Of a stretch of 64,000 nucleotides of DNA, positions 35,032-46,408 are shown in pieces. A program made the position numbers and the translations under genes. This stretch comes from Symbiodinium natans (taxonomy: Eukaryota > Sar > Dinophyceae > Suessiales > Symbiodiniaceae): assembly GCA_905221605.1 (NCBI GenBank), contig CAJNDS010001602.1:710060-774059 (forward strand). The letters run 5' to 3'. Every line of letters begins with the position of its first letter. Position 1 is the first letter of the stretch. The notes below the pieces were generated by a model. That model ran no database searches, was not told where the DNA came from, and was given only the letters and a program-made list of their open reading frames with translations.

Positions 35032-35079
35032 CGGAGCTGCCTTTGGAGGCGGGCGAGGTGGCTTGGCCTTTCCAGGCCG
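35032..35079 (+). CDS. candidate exon, phase 1-1
   Basis: Acceptor AAACTCGTAG; the frame reads ELPLEAGEVAWPFQA, then a donor at G|GTGGC. Preceded by the CCCTAAA array. Confidence 0.52.
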
Positions 35080-35485
35080 GTGGCTTCAGTGCTTCAGGGC
35101 TTTGGAGCTGTTTTGGGGGGGAGGGGGGTGGTGTTCGGTTTCGGCATAAGCCTGAATATTAACCCCATACCCGAAACCCTATCCCAAACCCTAAACTCTT
35201 GAGGGGGGCGGGGTAGCACCTGGGCTCAGGTTTTGGGGGGTTTAGGGTTTAAGGTTCGACGATGCCCAGATCTTCCAAAATGAGGGTTTGCGAAAGTAAG
35301 GGACCCTTTGACCCCAAATAGAAGGATCCCCTTTTAATAAGGAGCCCAGTAAGGTACCCCTAATATCGTAAACCCCCAAAGAGGTTGCTTGAGGCATGTT
35401 TGGGCCTTGTTTGGGTAGCCCAGCCGGATGCTGAAGTTTGCGCCTGGCAGTGTTCCTAAACCCTAAACCCTAAACCTCTGCGCAG

Positions 35486-35522
35486 GCCCCGACAAGGAGG
35501 AGGCCCTCAAGGTGGAGGAGTG
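35486..35522 (+). CDS. Glu-rich micro-exon
   Basis: Acceptor CTCTGCGCAG|G and donor TG|GTAGCC enclose PDKEEALKVEEW. Helix-forming, like the 34632 exon. Confidence 0.62.
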
Positions 35523-37154
35523 GTAGCCTCAGCCGGGCGTCGAGAGGAGTCTAGGTTGAGGGCTTAGGTGTAGGTTTGCTTGGTGTGTGTGTGTGTGTGT
35601 GCCTGAGCCCTCAATCCCATGAACACTACAAGTCCTCAAGCCCTGAGGCCCTAAACTCCTACAGCAGAACCTATCAGCCGAATGAACCATGCACCGGCTT
35701 CTAACGCTACAACCCGGAGCCCCCAAGCCATGAAGGTATAGAACCATGGAGCCTTTGCGCCCAAGAAGCCCTAAGGTCCCGAAAGCCGACAACCCTGAAG
35801 GCCCGAACCTCTAGGCCCAAAAAGCCTTGAAGCGCTGAAGGCCTATACACCCTGAAATACAGTCTCAAGTCCCACAAATCCTAAGTCCCCAACTCCCCCC
35901 CCCCCCGCCCACCCAGAATCCCTGCAAACAGAGTTCGGCTCCAGGCTCGATAGGGCTTCATGTGGCCAGTTCTCTGAGTTGCTGTCGCTTTTGCGGTAAC
36001 ACGGCCGCGGACATCTCTCTATCCCCGCTACCCCAAGAACATGATGAAGAGAAGAGGCTTCTCCCCTAAATCCTATATACCCTATCAACTTCACAAGCCC
36101 CAGAAGCCCCATAGAGCCTGTAAACCACTGCAAGCGCAACCCTCTCAACCCTACAACCTTGAACCTTCTCTACCTCCCTTACCATACCAAACCGCCGGAC
36201 AGCTTTTCATCATTTTATACAGCCCCGGGCTGATCCTAAACCTTCGCTCTTGTTGGCGCATGAGAGAGTGTGAGGCCTGCTGGCGCTGTTGTGGATATGG
36301 CTGGCCAAGATGAGGAGCGAGGGCTTTGTAGCGTTTGCACGTTTAGTCGTGAAGAGTCCACAGGGTAACTCCAGGCATACGTTTCAGGGCTTCGGGGGGC
36401 ATAGTGTTTGTAAGCCTTATAGGGTTTATGTAGAAGGTTTTTATAGGATCTCGATCTGCTTCCTCAAGGATTTAGTAGGCTGCCTCAACCATCGGACTTG
36501 CCGTCCACAAGGATCCATGGAGCCGCGAGAAAGACCAGCACTGGAGCCACACGCCGAAGGAGTCGAGATCAAGCCCTATGGGGTTTTCTTAGGGCTTCAG
36601 GGCTTACGTGGGGCTTATAGGGCTTATTGTAGAGCTTGTAGGGTTTTCAGGGCTTGTAGGGCCTAGGCTTCATAGGTCTGGGCTTTGGGGCTCGGGAAGC
36701 GGTTCTGAGATGGGCCTTTGGATCAAGAGGCCCCCAGCATAGCCGAGCTATCACGGGATCCCCAGCCAAAGGCCGCGTAGCAGCCGAGGTTCCGGCACTT
36801 AGATTCCATATTGCTGTTAAACGATTGCCACATCCCTCCGGGCATTACATTTTACGAACAGTAAAGCATTAACCCAAACCCACAAGATGCGCTCCGCCTA
36901 AACAGTCATTACTGCAGGCAGGGCCCTTAGTGCTCTAGCCCGCAAGGCGTGGGGAGGCACTTGTAGTGGAAGCCGCGAGCCCTGAAACCCGAGGGCTGTG
37001 GCCGACATTAACCCCCCAAACCATGGAGAGATTTTGGAAAATCCGTTCGTCGTTTTTTACGGCATGTTTTAACTGCATCGCATTCAGAGATCCCAAAACA
37101 TCCTCACTTCTTAAGTCACCAATATGATCTTTTTCCCTTCGTTTTTGCGTGAAG
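35523..37154. other. intron-like sequence with weak ORFs
   Basis: A CA/GT microsatellite at 35584-35602 and a poly-C run at 35897-35907. A Cys-rich open frame (RECEACWRCCGYGW) near 36258-36310 and an open frame at 36490-36580 (RPALEPHAEGVEIKPYGV) are possible exons but lack clear ends. Confidence 0.4.
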
Positions 37155-38253
37155 GACTACCATGGTCACTACCGACACGAGGCCGAACTCTGGGGAGGTG
37201 TTAGATGAGGCTGATTGGACATGTCATGTTTCCCATTCTTGGGCTTCTGAAGAAATAGAGCTGGGGGGAACATTCCAGAGGGTTTTGGGAGCCATCCTGA
37301 GGGCCTTAGGGAAGGGTGGGCGGGGGGGGGGCCGGTGGGACAGGTAGGATGATGATAAGTTTGGAAGTTCCGGGTCATCTCGGTCCAGCCTCAAAAGCAC
37401 ACGCCCTGAGCGTCCACGTCCCTGAAGCCCGTGTGTGAGGCGACGGGCCAGGGCTGGAATGTCCGTCACGGACGCGGTCGCGGCCGCGGGCGTGGCCAAG
37501 GTCGTTCTTTTCTGCAGAGTTTTCTTGGGGCTTGGGAAGTTGGGGGCTACGATGGGTTTAGGGTTTAGGGCTGAGGGTTTCGGAACCTTCGGCTGCTATT
37601 ACCGTTGGTTTTCACTCTTAGGGCTGCTGGGTCTTGAAAGGCCAGGGAGTTGGTAGCGTATTTTATGGGTCCATGTGCCTAAGTTGGGGTATAACTTTAA
37701 AGTACTTGCTGAAGAATGGGGCCCAAGGAAATACTACTGGTAGGTACATGGACCCTTGCAAAGTTACCCAATCTTCGGGCGCAGGATCGGGCAAAGGCTA
37801 TCACCAGCGGTACGACTCCAGCAAGGTGCCAGGCTTAGGTCTCAGGGTTCAGGTTCTAGGAAGTGGGGGGGTTTGGGATTTTTCAGTTGAGGGTTCAACA
37901 GCGAAGGGTGTGTTGAGTCTTAAGGTTTAGGCGCTGTGAACTTTGGGTTTGGGCTCACAGGGCTTAGCTGAGGTGGGAGCATTTTGGGGCTGGTCGGGGG
38001 TGGGCAGAAGTGTATTCTACTCTCGCGAGCTGCTTTGTTTCCGTGTCCGCGCAATGTCTGCTCTGACACGAGGGCTAGGGCTTACAGAGTTCGGGATCTA
38101 GGGCTCAGGGCCCAGTATCCCTATGCCGCCTATGCCCTAAACCCTAAACCCAAACCCTCCAAGCTCTCAACGCCCCGGAAGGCGCGACCATATGGCAAAG
38201 GAAACTGGCGCAGATGGGAGTATGGAAAAGGCGCCAGCTGCGGGGAGCTTGCG
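37155..38253 (+). CDS. RG/Gly-rich, RNA-binding-like protein, 4 exons (partial)
   Basis: Exons 37155-37197 (DYHGHYRHEAELWG, donor G|GTGTTAG), 37428-37500 (VCEATGQGWNVRHGRGRGRG, then RGQ), 37785-37825 (SGKGYHQRYDSSK) and 38182-38253 (ARPYGKGNWRRWEYGKGAS). The 37500-37785 junction is phase-consistent and gives GRGQ-GSGKGYHQ; the 37825-38182 junction is phase 0 on both sides. The first junction does not match, so an exon may be missing. RG repeats with Tyr/Trp/Lys-rich linkers are typical of RNA-binding, condensate-forming tails, but no RRM or helicase domain is visible. Exon 41383-41461 has similar composition. Neither end of the gene is known. Confidence 0.6.
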
Positions 38254-38727
38254 GGTTAGGGATTTTGGGGGGTTTAGGGTTTAGGGTAACCTTAAAGTGC
38301 ATGATTCAGGCTGTCGGTTCCGGGTCCCTTCTGGATTTCCTGCTTAGCGCTTCGGGATTAGGGGTTTGGGGTGTATGCATCATACGGCAACTGGAAACTT
38401 TCAATAAGCCCTACGAAACGCAGAAAGCTTGTAAACCCGTTCAACCCTATGGACGCGATAGATCCTAGAGCCCCTATTTATTAACTATAGAAACCCTACC
38501 AAACATCTATAAGCCACCCAAGCTCGGAGCAACGTTTACTCTATGAACCCTGTGAGTCCCAACCTCCTGGAGTCTTAGGGAAGTTAGCATGGTCCCTTCA
38601 TATGGTCCCTTGCCTTCCTCAAAGTGTTCTGAAGTCTGGGCCCTTTGGTTTCATCGGGTATAGGAGGGGTAGAAAATGGTCCCCAATTCAGGGCCCAGAT
38701 AAGGGGACTATGACCCTCAACCCGAAA

Positions 38728-38965
38728 CCCTAAACCCTAAACCCTAAACCCTAAACCCTAAACCCTAAACCCTAAACCCTAAACCCTAAACCCTAAACCC
38801 TAAACCCTAAACCCTAAACCCTAAACCCTAAACCCTAAACCCTAAACCCTAAACCCTAAACCCTAAACCCTAAACCCTAAACCCTAAACCCTAAACCCTA
38901 AACCCTAAACCCTAAACCCTAAACCCTAAACCCTAAACCCTAAACCCTAAACCCTAAACCCTAAA
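38728..38965. repeat. 34 perfect copies of CCCTAAA
   Basis: 238 bp without a single mismatch, ending 10 bp before the exon at 38976. It is the longest perfect telomere-type array in the window and lies internally, not at an end. Confidence 0.99.
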
Positions 38966-38975
38966 CCCTTGCCAG

Positions 38976-39326
38976 GCAACTCCGAGCACCGCGCGTCGGA
39001 ACATTTCGCAAGGCCCTTGGACATCGCAAAGGCGCCCAAGCTCCACGAGCTTAGGGTTTAGGGTTTAGGGTTTAGGGTTTAGGGTTTAGGGTTTAGGGTT
39101 TAGGGCTTCGGATTCAGGGTTTCGGGTTTAGGGTTCAGGGTTAAGGAACTCAACCTTTTGGGGGAATCCTCCGAAACCCCAGCCTTACTTGTAAGTTCTG
39201 TGCTCGTGGGTTGCCCCTTATGGGCGCTCAAACCTAAACGCGAGGTTCTCGAAATTATGTTTTTGGGTTTCCTATGAAAAGATGGAGCCTCATGTATACA
39301 TGTACATATATATACGTATATATAGC

Positions 39327-39375
<49 letters not shown>

Positions 39376-40464
39376 ATGTGTGTATATATCGTTGCATACA
39401 TGTATACATACAGATATATATATATATATATGTATATACGTGAGAGAGAGAGAGAGAGAACGGTTACCCCAAAAGGGCCCTTAATATGGAATTATGGAAG
39501 GCCGTGGAGCCACCAACGGAGTGCCAGCGGAAGCAGTTGGCGTCCGCCTCAGGGCACAGTCGGCATGCAGAGTTCCATCTGGTTTGAGGGTTTAGGGTTT
39601 AGGGTTTAGGGTTTAGGGTTTAGGGTTTAGGGTTAGGCTTTACCTTAGTGAGCTTGCTAGGCAACCTAGACTTATGCCCCCTGAAGCCTAGACGAACCTT
39701 TTAAAACCGCTCTAGAAGCCGTAAAGACAGCCGCGCAAACCCTAAACCCCCAAACCCGGAACCGTAAGCCCTAAGCCCCCGAGCCCCTAAGCCCCTAAGC
39801 TCCTAAACTCCTAAACCCCTAAACCCCCAAACCAAGGCGCAGCTCACGGCCCTGCACCTCACGGCCGCGGCCGCTGCGGCCTGGGGCTCCCAGCGTTTCT
39901 CAGACGTGGCCCGGGTTAGGGTTTAGGGTCTCCGGGGAGCGTTTAGGGGGTTTAGGAGGGCTTAGGAGGGTTTAGGGGGCTTAGTAAGGGGTTTAGGGGG
40001 TTTGGGGTTTAGGGCATTGAGAGGCTGCCGCAACTCTATGTGGATACAGTGACAGGGTCGGATAAGAAACGTTTAGTTTAGTTCTTCATAAGGGTACCTT
40101 CGGCTTCAAATTTCCAATCGCCCTCATTTTAGAAGAAGACACCTAAACAATTCGAGGGTACCTTGATTTGTACACCCGCTCCTTAATGGGTTTTTGCTGC
40201 TCGACACTGAAGTACGAAATCCAGCCCTTGAGGTTCAGTGCGGGTTCTAAGGGCTGCTGCGAAGACAACACAATGTGAAAACACTTATGGGTTTCCAGGT
40301 GAGGGTACCCTAAACCCTAAACCCAAAACCCTAAACCCTAGACCCTAGACCCTAAACCCTAAACCCTAAACCCTAAACCCCAATCGTACTGTTCTCAGCG
40401 TTCGCATGTCCAGCCGGAGGATGCTTTGCTGAGAGCGCTCGTGTCTCAATCTGATGATGTCTGA
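38976..40464 (+). CDS. unrecognised protein, 4-exon chain
   Basis: Exons 38976-39048 ([19 protein letters not shown], then KLHE), 39501-39581 ([20 protein letters not shown], then RHAEFHL), 39837-39914 ([20 protein letters not shown], then FSDVAR) and 40399-40464 ([17 protein letters not shown], then SDDV and TGA at 40462). The last three join in phase 0 with donors CTG|GTTTGAGG and CGG|GTTAGGG and acceptors GGAAG|G, CCAAG|G and TTCTCAG. The GT just before the final TGA means the last exon could also be internal. The first exon sits between 34 CCCTAAA and 7 TTTAGGG units. No domain recognised. Confidence 0.62.
39050..39105. repeat. 7 perfect TTTAGGG copies
   Basis: Begins directly at the 3' edge of the 38976-39048 exon and continues as degenerate units to about 39140. 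Confidence 0.98.
39296..39460. repeat. TA-rich microsatellite with GA run
   Basis: Interrupted TA/TATG repeats followed by (GA) about eight copies, inside an intron. Confidence 0.96.
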
Positions 40465-41382
40465 AGCAGTGCAAACACTCTGCATGTACCCCCAGCTATC
40501 ACTACCCAAAATCCTCCAAGTGTGGTTTATAAGCCCTGCATCAGTGTACCTTTGTAAGCGACCCAGAAGACCCATCGAATTCAATAGGCCTTAACACTTG
40601 CTTAGGTTTCAGGATGTCTGGGATCTCTTTGTTTGTGCCCCATATAAGATTCTTTCCTGTCGGGCCGGCCCGACTCGCAGGAACGAGCAGGCACCCAGGT
40701 CCTTTCGCAGCATACGAGTGTCAAGGACCTAGGGTGACGGAAGAACAGGCCCGAGTCTCCCTTGCGACCCCGAAGGCGTGCCCTTGACACACCGCTTTCT
40801 GGACTGCAACGCCCGCCAGCATGCTGCTCCCCTGTGTCTGGAAGGGGGTGCCCTCTTGGGACTATGATGAAGACTTGGGGCGGGGGAGCACGGGGCGGGC
40901 CGCGGGGGGGGGGGGGGGGGGTTCGCGAGTTCGACTGATGGAGTGTTCCCCCATCTTTTGGGGGGGGGAGGGGCTTAAGGGCTTGAGGCTTAAGGGCTTT
41001 GGGGTTTTTGGTGGCTTTAGCAATGTAATTAGGGTCCGGAGTTCAGGGCTTCAGAGCTTTTAAGGCTTTAGGGTAGGGGGGGGTGGGGCTAGAGTTTTGG
41101 GGGTTATGGGATTCTGGGTGCCGAGGTTAAGGTCTTTAGGCTGTTTCGGACTGCCTAGCAGCACAGCCCAAACCCCTAAAGGCCCACCCTGAACCCTAAG
41201 CCGCCAACCCGAAAAGCCCAACCTTCCAACCCTACGGATCAGGCCCTACACCCTAATCCGTAAGCTTCCAACCCTGACCCCAGACCCCAATCTTCCAGCC
41301 CTATAAGCCCTGAAAAGACCCATCGAAGAGCCACAATCTTCCAGCCCTATAAGCCCTCAAAAGACCCATCCAAGAGTCACAG
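40465..41382. other. repeat-poor stretch; possible exon at 40821-40905
   Basis: An ATG frame from 40821 (MLLPCVWKGVPSWDYDEDLG) ends in a run of about 19 G (40902-40921). It could be a start exon but has no support beyond the open frame. A roughly 57-bp near-duplicate pair lies around 41290-41375 (CAATCTTCCAGCCCTATAAG). Confidence 0.4.
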
Positions 41383-41461
41383 AGGCGCAGATCGAAGCTT
41401 TTGGAGGCCGATGGGGTGCTTTTCGTGTTCGCGGCGGCTACAGGGATGGGAGCCCCCGCAA
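41383..41461 (+). CDS. Gly/Arg-rich exon
   Basis: Acceptor AGAGTCACAG; the frame reads AQIEAFGGRWGAFRVRGGYR, then DGSPR, donor AA|GTTGTC. Composition resembles the RG-rich gene at 37.2-38.3 kb. Possibly the same or a related gene. Confidence 0.58.
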
Positions 41462-41801
41462 GTTGTCAGGGCTTAGGCTTTTAGTTTTGTTTTTTGCTTA
41501 AGGGTTTTAGGGTTTAGAGGGTTTTAGCGTTTAGGGTTGAGGGTTTTAGCGTTTAGGGTTTAGGGTTTTGTTTAGGGTTTTGTTTAGGGTTTTGGGGTTT
41601 GAGGGTTTTCTGGTTTAAGGGCGGGTTTACGGTCTAGGGCTTAAAGTGCAGGACTAAACGTCTGGGGTTTGGGAGTGTGACTCTGGGCTTTCAAGCCCTG
41701 CCTTACCGGAACCTGTGAATATGGCTTGCCTGAGGATCCTGAAGGGGGTGGCTTTCGCCACAAGGACCCTAAATCCTACACCCGAGTCTGAAGCTCGCAA
41801 G

Positions 41802-41837
41802 GCTACACCCCCAATGACGCAGCTGCATGCGCGAGCA
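41802..41837 (+). CDS. GCC2/GCC3-like exon in triplication (copies at 42852, 43907)
   Basis: After GCTCGCAAG the phase 1-1 frame reads GYTPNDAAACAS, ending at a GC donor (GCAAACC). Copy 2 is identical. Copy 3 reads GYTLDDAAACAS, with the acceptor AG changed to CG, so that copy may be dead or spliced elsewhere. Confidence 0.45.
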
Positions 41838-41980
41838 GCAAACCCTCTAAACCCGAAACCCGTATCCTAAACCCCGAGGAGATCACGATGACCCAGACCC
41901 CCTATGTTTCGCATCCGCAACCCTGAGCACAGATGTTCAATTTCTCAGCCCTAAGCCCTACACACGTGAAACCTTTGCAG

Positions 41981-42018
41981 GTACTTTCATGAGCAGCGAT
42001 GCCTCTGCCGGATGCCAA
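41981..42018 (+). CDS. GCC2/GCC3-like exon in triplication
   Basis: The acceptor AAACCTTTGCAG|GT, conserved in all three copies (also at 43031 and 44208), is followed in phase 1 by TFMSSDASAGCQ and a GC. A second frame, YFHEQRCLCRMPSLKLRIS, is open further, to about 42055. Which one is used cannot be decided here. Confidence 0.42.
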
Positions 42019-44070
42019 GCTTGAAGCTGCGCATCAGTGGGATCCAGACTGCAGATTGAACCCGAACCCCCCCCCCCCCACACTTTCAACCCTTATAAGC
42101 CCTCAAACGAATAAACCCGGAGCCGAACCAAGTACCGAAGCTCAGCCCCACCTAAGCCTGAAACGCAGCACCGGAGTGACAGTGACACCCCCTTATTCGC
42201 GCCAAAAGGGGTTTGCAGGCTTTTGGGGGTTTATAGGGCTTAGGGTTGCGCAAGAGAGACCGCGCCAACCCGGCCTATCTAGTGTGCCCAACAAGGCCAC
42301 CATGAACCTGAGCCCTAGTTTCGAGAACCTGGGTTTTGCAGTAGTGCACTTTAATGCTTTTGTTGGTTCTGGGTGCTTTTTCTAGCTACTTCTACCTAAG
42401 AGTATAATATACTTTTTTCCAGGGTCTTCTCCAAAGTAGGGGAACTGCCCGCAGCTGCGCCACTGTAGGCCATGGTGCAGAGCCAGCAAGTCCCGAGCCC
42501 TTTGCACGCAAGAAGTGGTTTCAGGGTTTGAGGGCCTTTAGGGTCTAGGGTTTAGGCTTTAGGCTTTAGGGTTCAGGGTTTAGGGTTTTAGGGTTTTTGC
42601 GTTTGGGGTTTAGGGTTTTGTTTAGGGTTTTGTTTAGGGTTTTGGGGTTTGAGGGTTTCAGGGTTTAAGGGCGGGTTTACGGTCTAGGGCTTAAAGTGCA
42701 GGACTAAACGTCTGGGGTTTGGGAGTGTGACTCTGGGCTTTCAAGCCCTGCCTTACCGGAACCTGTGAATATGGCTTGCCTGAGGATCCTGAAGGGGGTG
42801 GCTTTCGCCACAAGGACCCTAAATCCTACACCCGAGTCTGAAGCTCGCAAGGCTACACCCCCAATGACGCAGCTGCATGCGCGAGCAGCAAACCCTCTAA
42901 ACCCGAAACCCGTATCCTAAACCCCGAGGAGATCACGATGACCCAGACCCCCTATGTTTCGCATCCGCAACCCTGAGCACAGATGTTCAATTTCTCAGCC
43001 CTAAGCCCTACACACGTGAAACCTTTGCAGGTACTTTCATGAGCAGCGATGCCTCTGCCGGATGCCAAGCTTGAAGCTGCGCATCAGTGGGATCCAGACT
43101 GCAGATTGAACCCGAACCCCCCCCCCCCCCCCACACTTTCAACCCTTATAAGCCCTCAAACGAATAAACCCGGAGCCGAACCAAGTACCGAAGCTCAGCC
43201 CCACCTAAGCCTGAAACGCAGCACCGGAGTGACAGTGACACCCCCTTATTCGCGCTAAAAGGGGTTTGCAGGCTTTTGGGGGTTTATAGGGCTTAGGGTT
43301 GCGCAAGAGAGACCGCGCCAACCCGGCCTATCTAGTGTGCCCAACAAGGCCACCATGAACCTGAGCCCTAGTTTCGAGAACCTGGGTTTTGGAGTAGTGC
43401 ACTTTAATGCTTTTGTTGGTTCTGGGTGCTTTTTCTAGCTACTTCTACCTAAGAGTATAATATACTTTTTTCCAGGGTCTTCTCCAAAGTAGGGGAACTG
43501 CCCGCAGCTGCGCCACTGTAGGCCATGGTGCAGAGCCAGCAAGTCCCGAGCCCTTTGCACGCAAGAAGTGGTTTCAGGGTTTGAGGGCCTTTAGGGTCTA
43601 GGGTTTAGGCTTTAGGCTTTAGGGTTCAGGGTTTAGGGTTTTAGGGTTTTAGCGTTTGGGGTTTAGGGTTTTTTTTAGGGTTTTGTTTAGGGTTTTGGGG
43701 TTTTGGGGTTTTAGGGTTTAAGGGCGGGTTTACGGTCTAGGGCTTAAAGTGCAGGACTAAACGTCTGGGGTTTGGGAGTGTGACTCTGGGCTTTCAAGCC
43801 CTGCCTTACCGGAACCTGTGAATATGGCTTGCCTGAGGCTCCTCAATCAAGGGGGTGGCTTTCACAACAAGAAGCAAATTCTAAGCCCGAGTTTGGGGCT
43901 CGCACGGCTACACCCTCGATGACGCAGCTGCATGCGCGAGCAGCAAACCCTCTAAACCCGAAACCCCCGAAACCACCACAAGGTACCCTAAACCCCAAGG
44001 AGTTCACGATGATGGAGACCCCCTATGTTTCACATCCGCGACCCTCAGCACAGATGTTCAACTTGTTACC

Positions 44071-44170
44071 TTGGGATGTTCCCCCTTATACAAACAGTCC
44101 TTAATTGGGATTATAGTACCCTATTATAACCCCGATTAAGGACTGTTAGTCTCAGGGTGGAGCATCCCAA
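44071..44170. mobile_element. 100-bp palindromic MITE, copy 3
   Basis: TTGGGATGTTCCCCCTTATA at the left, inverted at the right (GGTGGAGCATCCCAA). Flanks TTGTTACC and TTTTTGCC match at 6 of 8 positions, a worn target duplication. The other two copies of the host duplication lack this insert. Confidence 0.92.
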
Positions 44171-44845
44171 TTTTTGCCCCCAAACCCTACACCTGAAACC
44201 TTTGCAGGTACTTTCATGAGCAGCGATGCCTCTGCCGGATGCCAAGCTTGAAGCTGCGCATCAGTGGGATTCAGGCTGCAGATTGAACCCAAAGCCGTAA
44301 ACCCTAAACCCTAAAACCCTAGCCCCCACACTTTCAACCCTTATAAGCCCTAAAACGCCTAAACCCAGAGCTGAACCAAGTACCGAAGCTCAGCCCCACC
44401 TAAGCGTGAAAGGCAGCACCGGGATGCCAGTAACACCCCCTCATTCGCGTTTAAAGGGGTTTGTAGGCTTTGAGGTTTAGGGCTCAGGGTTGCACAGAGA
44501 GAACACGCCAATCCGGCCTATCTAGGGTGCCCAACAAGGCCGCCACTACCCTGATCCCTAGTTTCGAGAGCTGCCCGCAGCTGCGCCACTGAAGGCCATG
44601 GTTCAGAGCCAGCAAGCCCCGAGCCCTTTGCACGCAAGAAGTGGTTTCCGGGTTTGAGGGCCTTTAGGGTATAGGATTTAGGCTTTAGGGTTCAGGGTTC
44701 AGGGTTTGCGGGCCTTTAGGGTCCGTGGATTGAGGGTTCCAGCGCTTCAGGGCACACGGGGCCTGTTTATTGAAGGTTCCTGGGCACGCATAAAGCTCGG
44801 CCAGAGCCTCTGAGCATCAGCGGTGCCATTTTACGCTCCTTACTT

Positions 44846-44918
44846 GGGGGTTAGGGTTTAGGGTTTAGGGTTTAGGGTTTAGGCTTTAGGGTTTAGGGTT
44901 TAGGGTTTAGGGTTTAGG
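44846..44918. repeat. TTTAGGG array
   Basis: About ten units, one with TTTAGGC. Confidence 0.97.
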
Positions 44919-45310
44919 GGAATTGGGAGAATTGGGGGAATTAGGGGGTGTACCTTACTATTTGGGGGTCTAGTATCGGGATCCCTTACTTTCGTAAACT
45001 CCCTTATTCACGGGGGTCCACAAGGAGGGGCTTACGTGGAAATTACTTAGTAGAGACCCCGAGTTGTGCTGCCTAAGCATGCCAACCTGTTCAAATGGGC
45101 TGCTAAGAAGCAAAGAGCCTGCGCATTGCAATCGGGGACCGCTTGAGCTGCCAGGAGACCTATCAAAAACACTTCTTATGTGAGGGGCCTCAATCCTAGC
45201 CCCTGTAAACTCCTGGAATCCCAAAGCCCTAAAAGCCTTAAACCCCTAAACCATGAAACCCCAAACCCCGAGGCCTCAAACCCTAAACCCGCAAAACCCG
45301 AATCGCCAAG

Positions 45311-45384
45311 GCGCTGCATCCTGGCTGGGCGACAATGCCACCGACTACCAGGCCAACCCTGTTGGGACCCGTTCTTTTGTGTAG
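45311..45384 (+). CDS. candidate exon running to TAG
   Basis: C-rich intron end, acceptor ATCGCCAAG|G, then AASWLGDNATDYQANPVGTR, SFV and TAG at 45382. GTGTAG at the end is a possible donor, so the stop may be intronic. TTTAGGG follows. Unrecognised. Confidence 0.58.
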
Positions 45385-46170
45385 TACTCGAGTCCTAGAT
45401 GTAGGGTTTGGGGTCTAGGGTTTAGGGTTGAGTAGGTAGCCTTTAACTTTTTCTGGGGTAGTACAGCTGCTACAAATTCACCAAAGTTATCTGGTAGTTC
45501 GTCAATTCGAGCAACCTTGTTCTGGCTGGTAAAACCCTAGACAATCCCTGTAGCCCCCCCTAGGAGCTGGAGAAGTGTAGGTTTTGAGAGAGCTTCGTGT
45601 TCCAGGAAGTTAAGTCAGATGTAGCGAACCTCCCCCAGAGACCTAGTTCCCCTTTTTTGAGACATGGCTCCCCTGAAATGGTAGTTGCCTGTTGGAAAGT
45701 TCCTGGGGTTCTGCTCAAGGATGAGGTGGCTGGTGCGAGGGATTGAAGCGGTTTCGGGAATTGGCACATGAAACTTGAAAAGAGTCAGCGAAGTTCCGCA
45801 TTGTGAAGTTTGGGATTAGGACCATCCGCGTGCCAAAGCCTTCAACCCCACAATACCCCAGGCTTTCGGGAGCAGATGTGTGGCGGCTTCGGGTTTAGGG
45901 TTAAGGCTTTGGGGTTTAAGGTGTACGGTTTCGGGCATCTTGATCCGAGGCTTCAAAGCATCAAACCTCAATCGCCAACTCAAGCACAGCACAACCCCTC
46001 AAACCTACCCAGAGCCCTAGACCCCACCATCCTACCCTGACCCTAAGACCCGAAACACTCGACCCTGAACCCTAAGCCCTCAGCCCTAATCCGCAAACCC
46101 TAAACCCTCAACCCTTTTTGGTGTAACACCCGAACCCGTTTGCAACCTTTCCATATGTTCGGCCCTTCAG
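45385..46170. other. intron-like, weak minus-strand ORF
   Basis: A minus-strand frame of 69 codons at 45560-45769 is open but unrecognised. C-rich tract at 46020-46115. No firm exon. Confidence 0.4.
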
Positions 46171-46205
46171 GCCATGTGTTCGAGATCTGCCGCCTCAAGA
46201 GGGCG
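46171..46205 (+). CDS. short candidate exon
   Basis: Acceptor CGGCCCTTCAG|G and donor GCG|GTAGTT around HVFEICRLKRA. The frame is also open upstream to an ATG at 46155 (MFGPSG), so it might be a first exon. Confidence 0.5.
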
Positions 46206-46408
46206 GTAGTTGCATTACATAAAGATGTAGATATAAATATCATAAAGAGATCCAAATCTGATTCTAGAGCATTAGGGGCTGGGATACGGGTCTATATACA
46301 GAAGTATAAATATACAGACGTATATACATATACATATGAATATATATTTTACTTAAATAGTTATTTTTATTTATCTGTGGATACAGGGTAGGGGTTGGGA
46401 TTTAGGGT

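Larger units (their letters stand above)
41540..44715. repeat. 1.05-kb segmental triplication
   Basis: The marker GCGGGTTTACGGTCTAGGGC occurs at 41621, 42671 and 43724 (spacing 1050 and 1053 bp). Copies 1 and 2 are almost identical apart from poly-C length and a few bases. Copy 3 (about 43.65-44.71 kb) is diverged, has a deletion near 44565, and carries a MITE. Copy boundaries are approximate because they lie in TTTAGGG sequence. Confidence 0.95.

Noticed and set aside
38728-39105. Chromosome end
   Set aside because: Perfect telomere units are present, but both orientations occur with coding-like sequence between and ordinary sequence on both sides, so this is interstitial.
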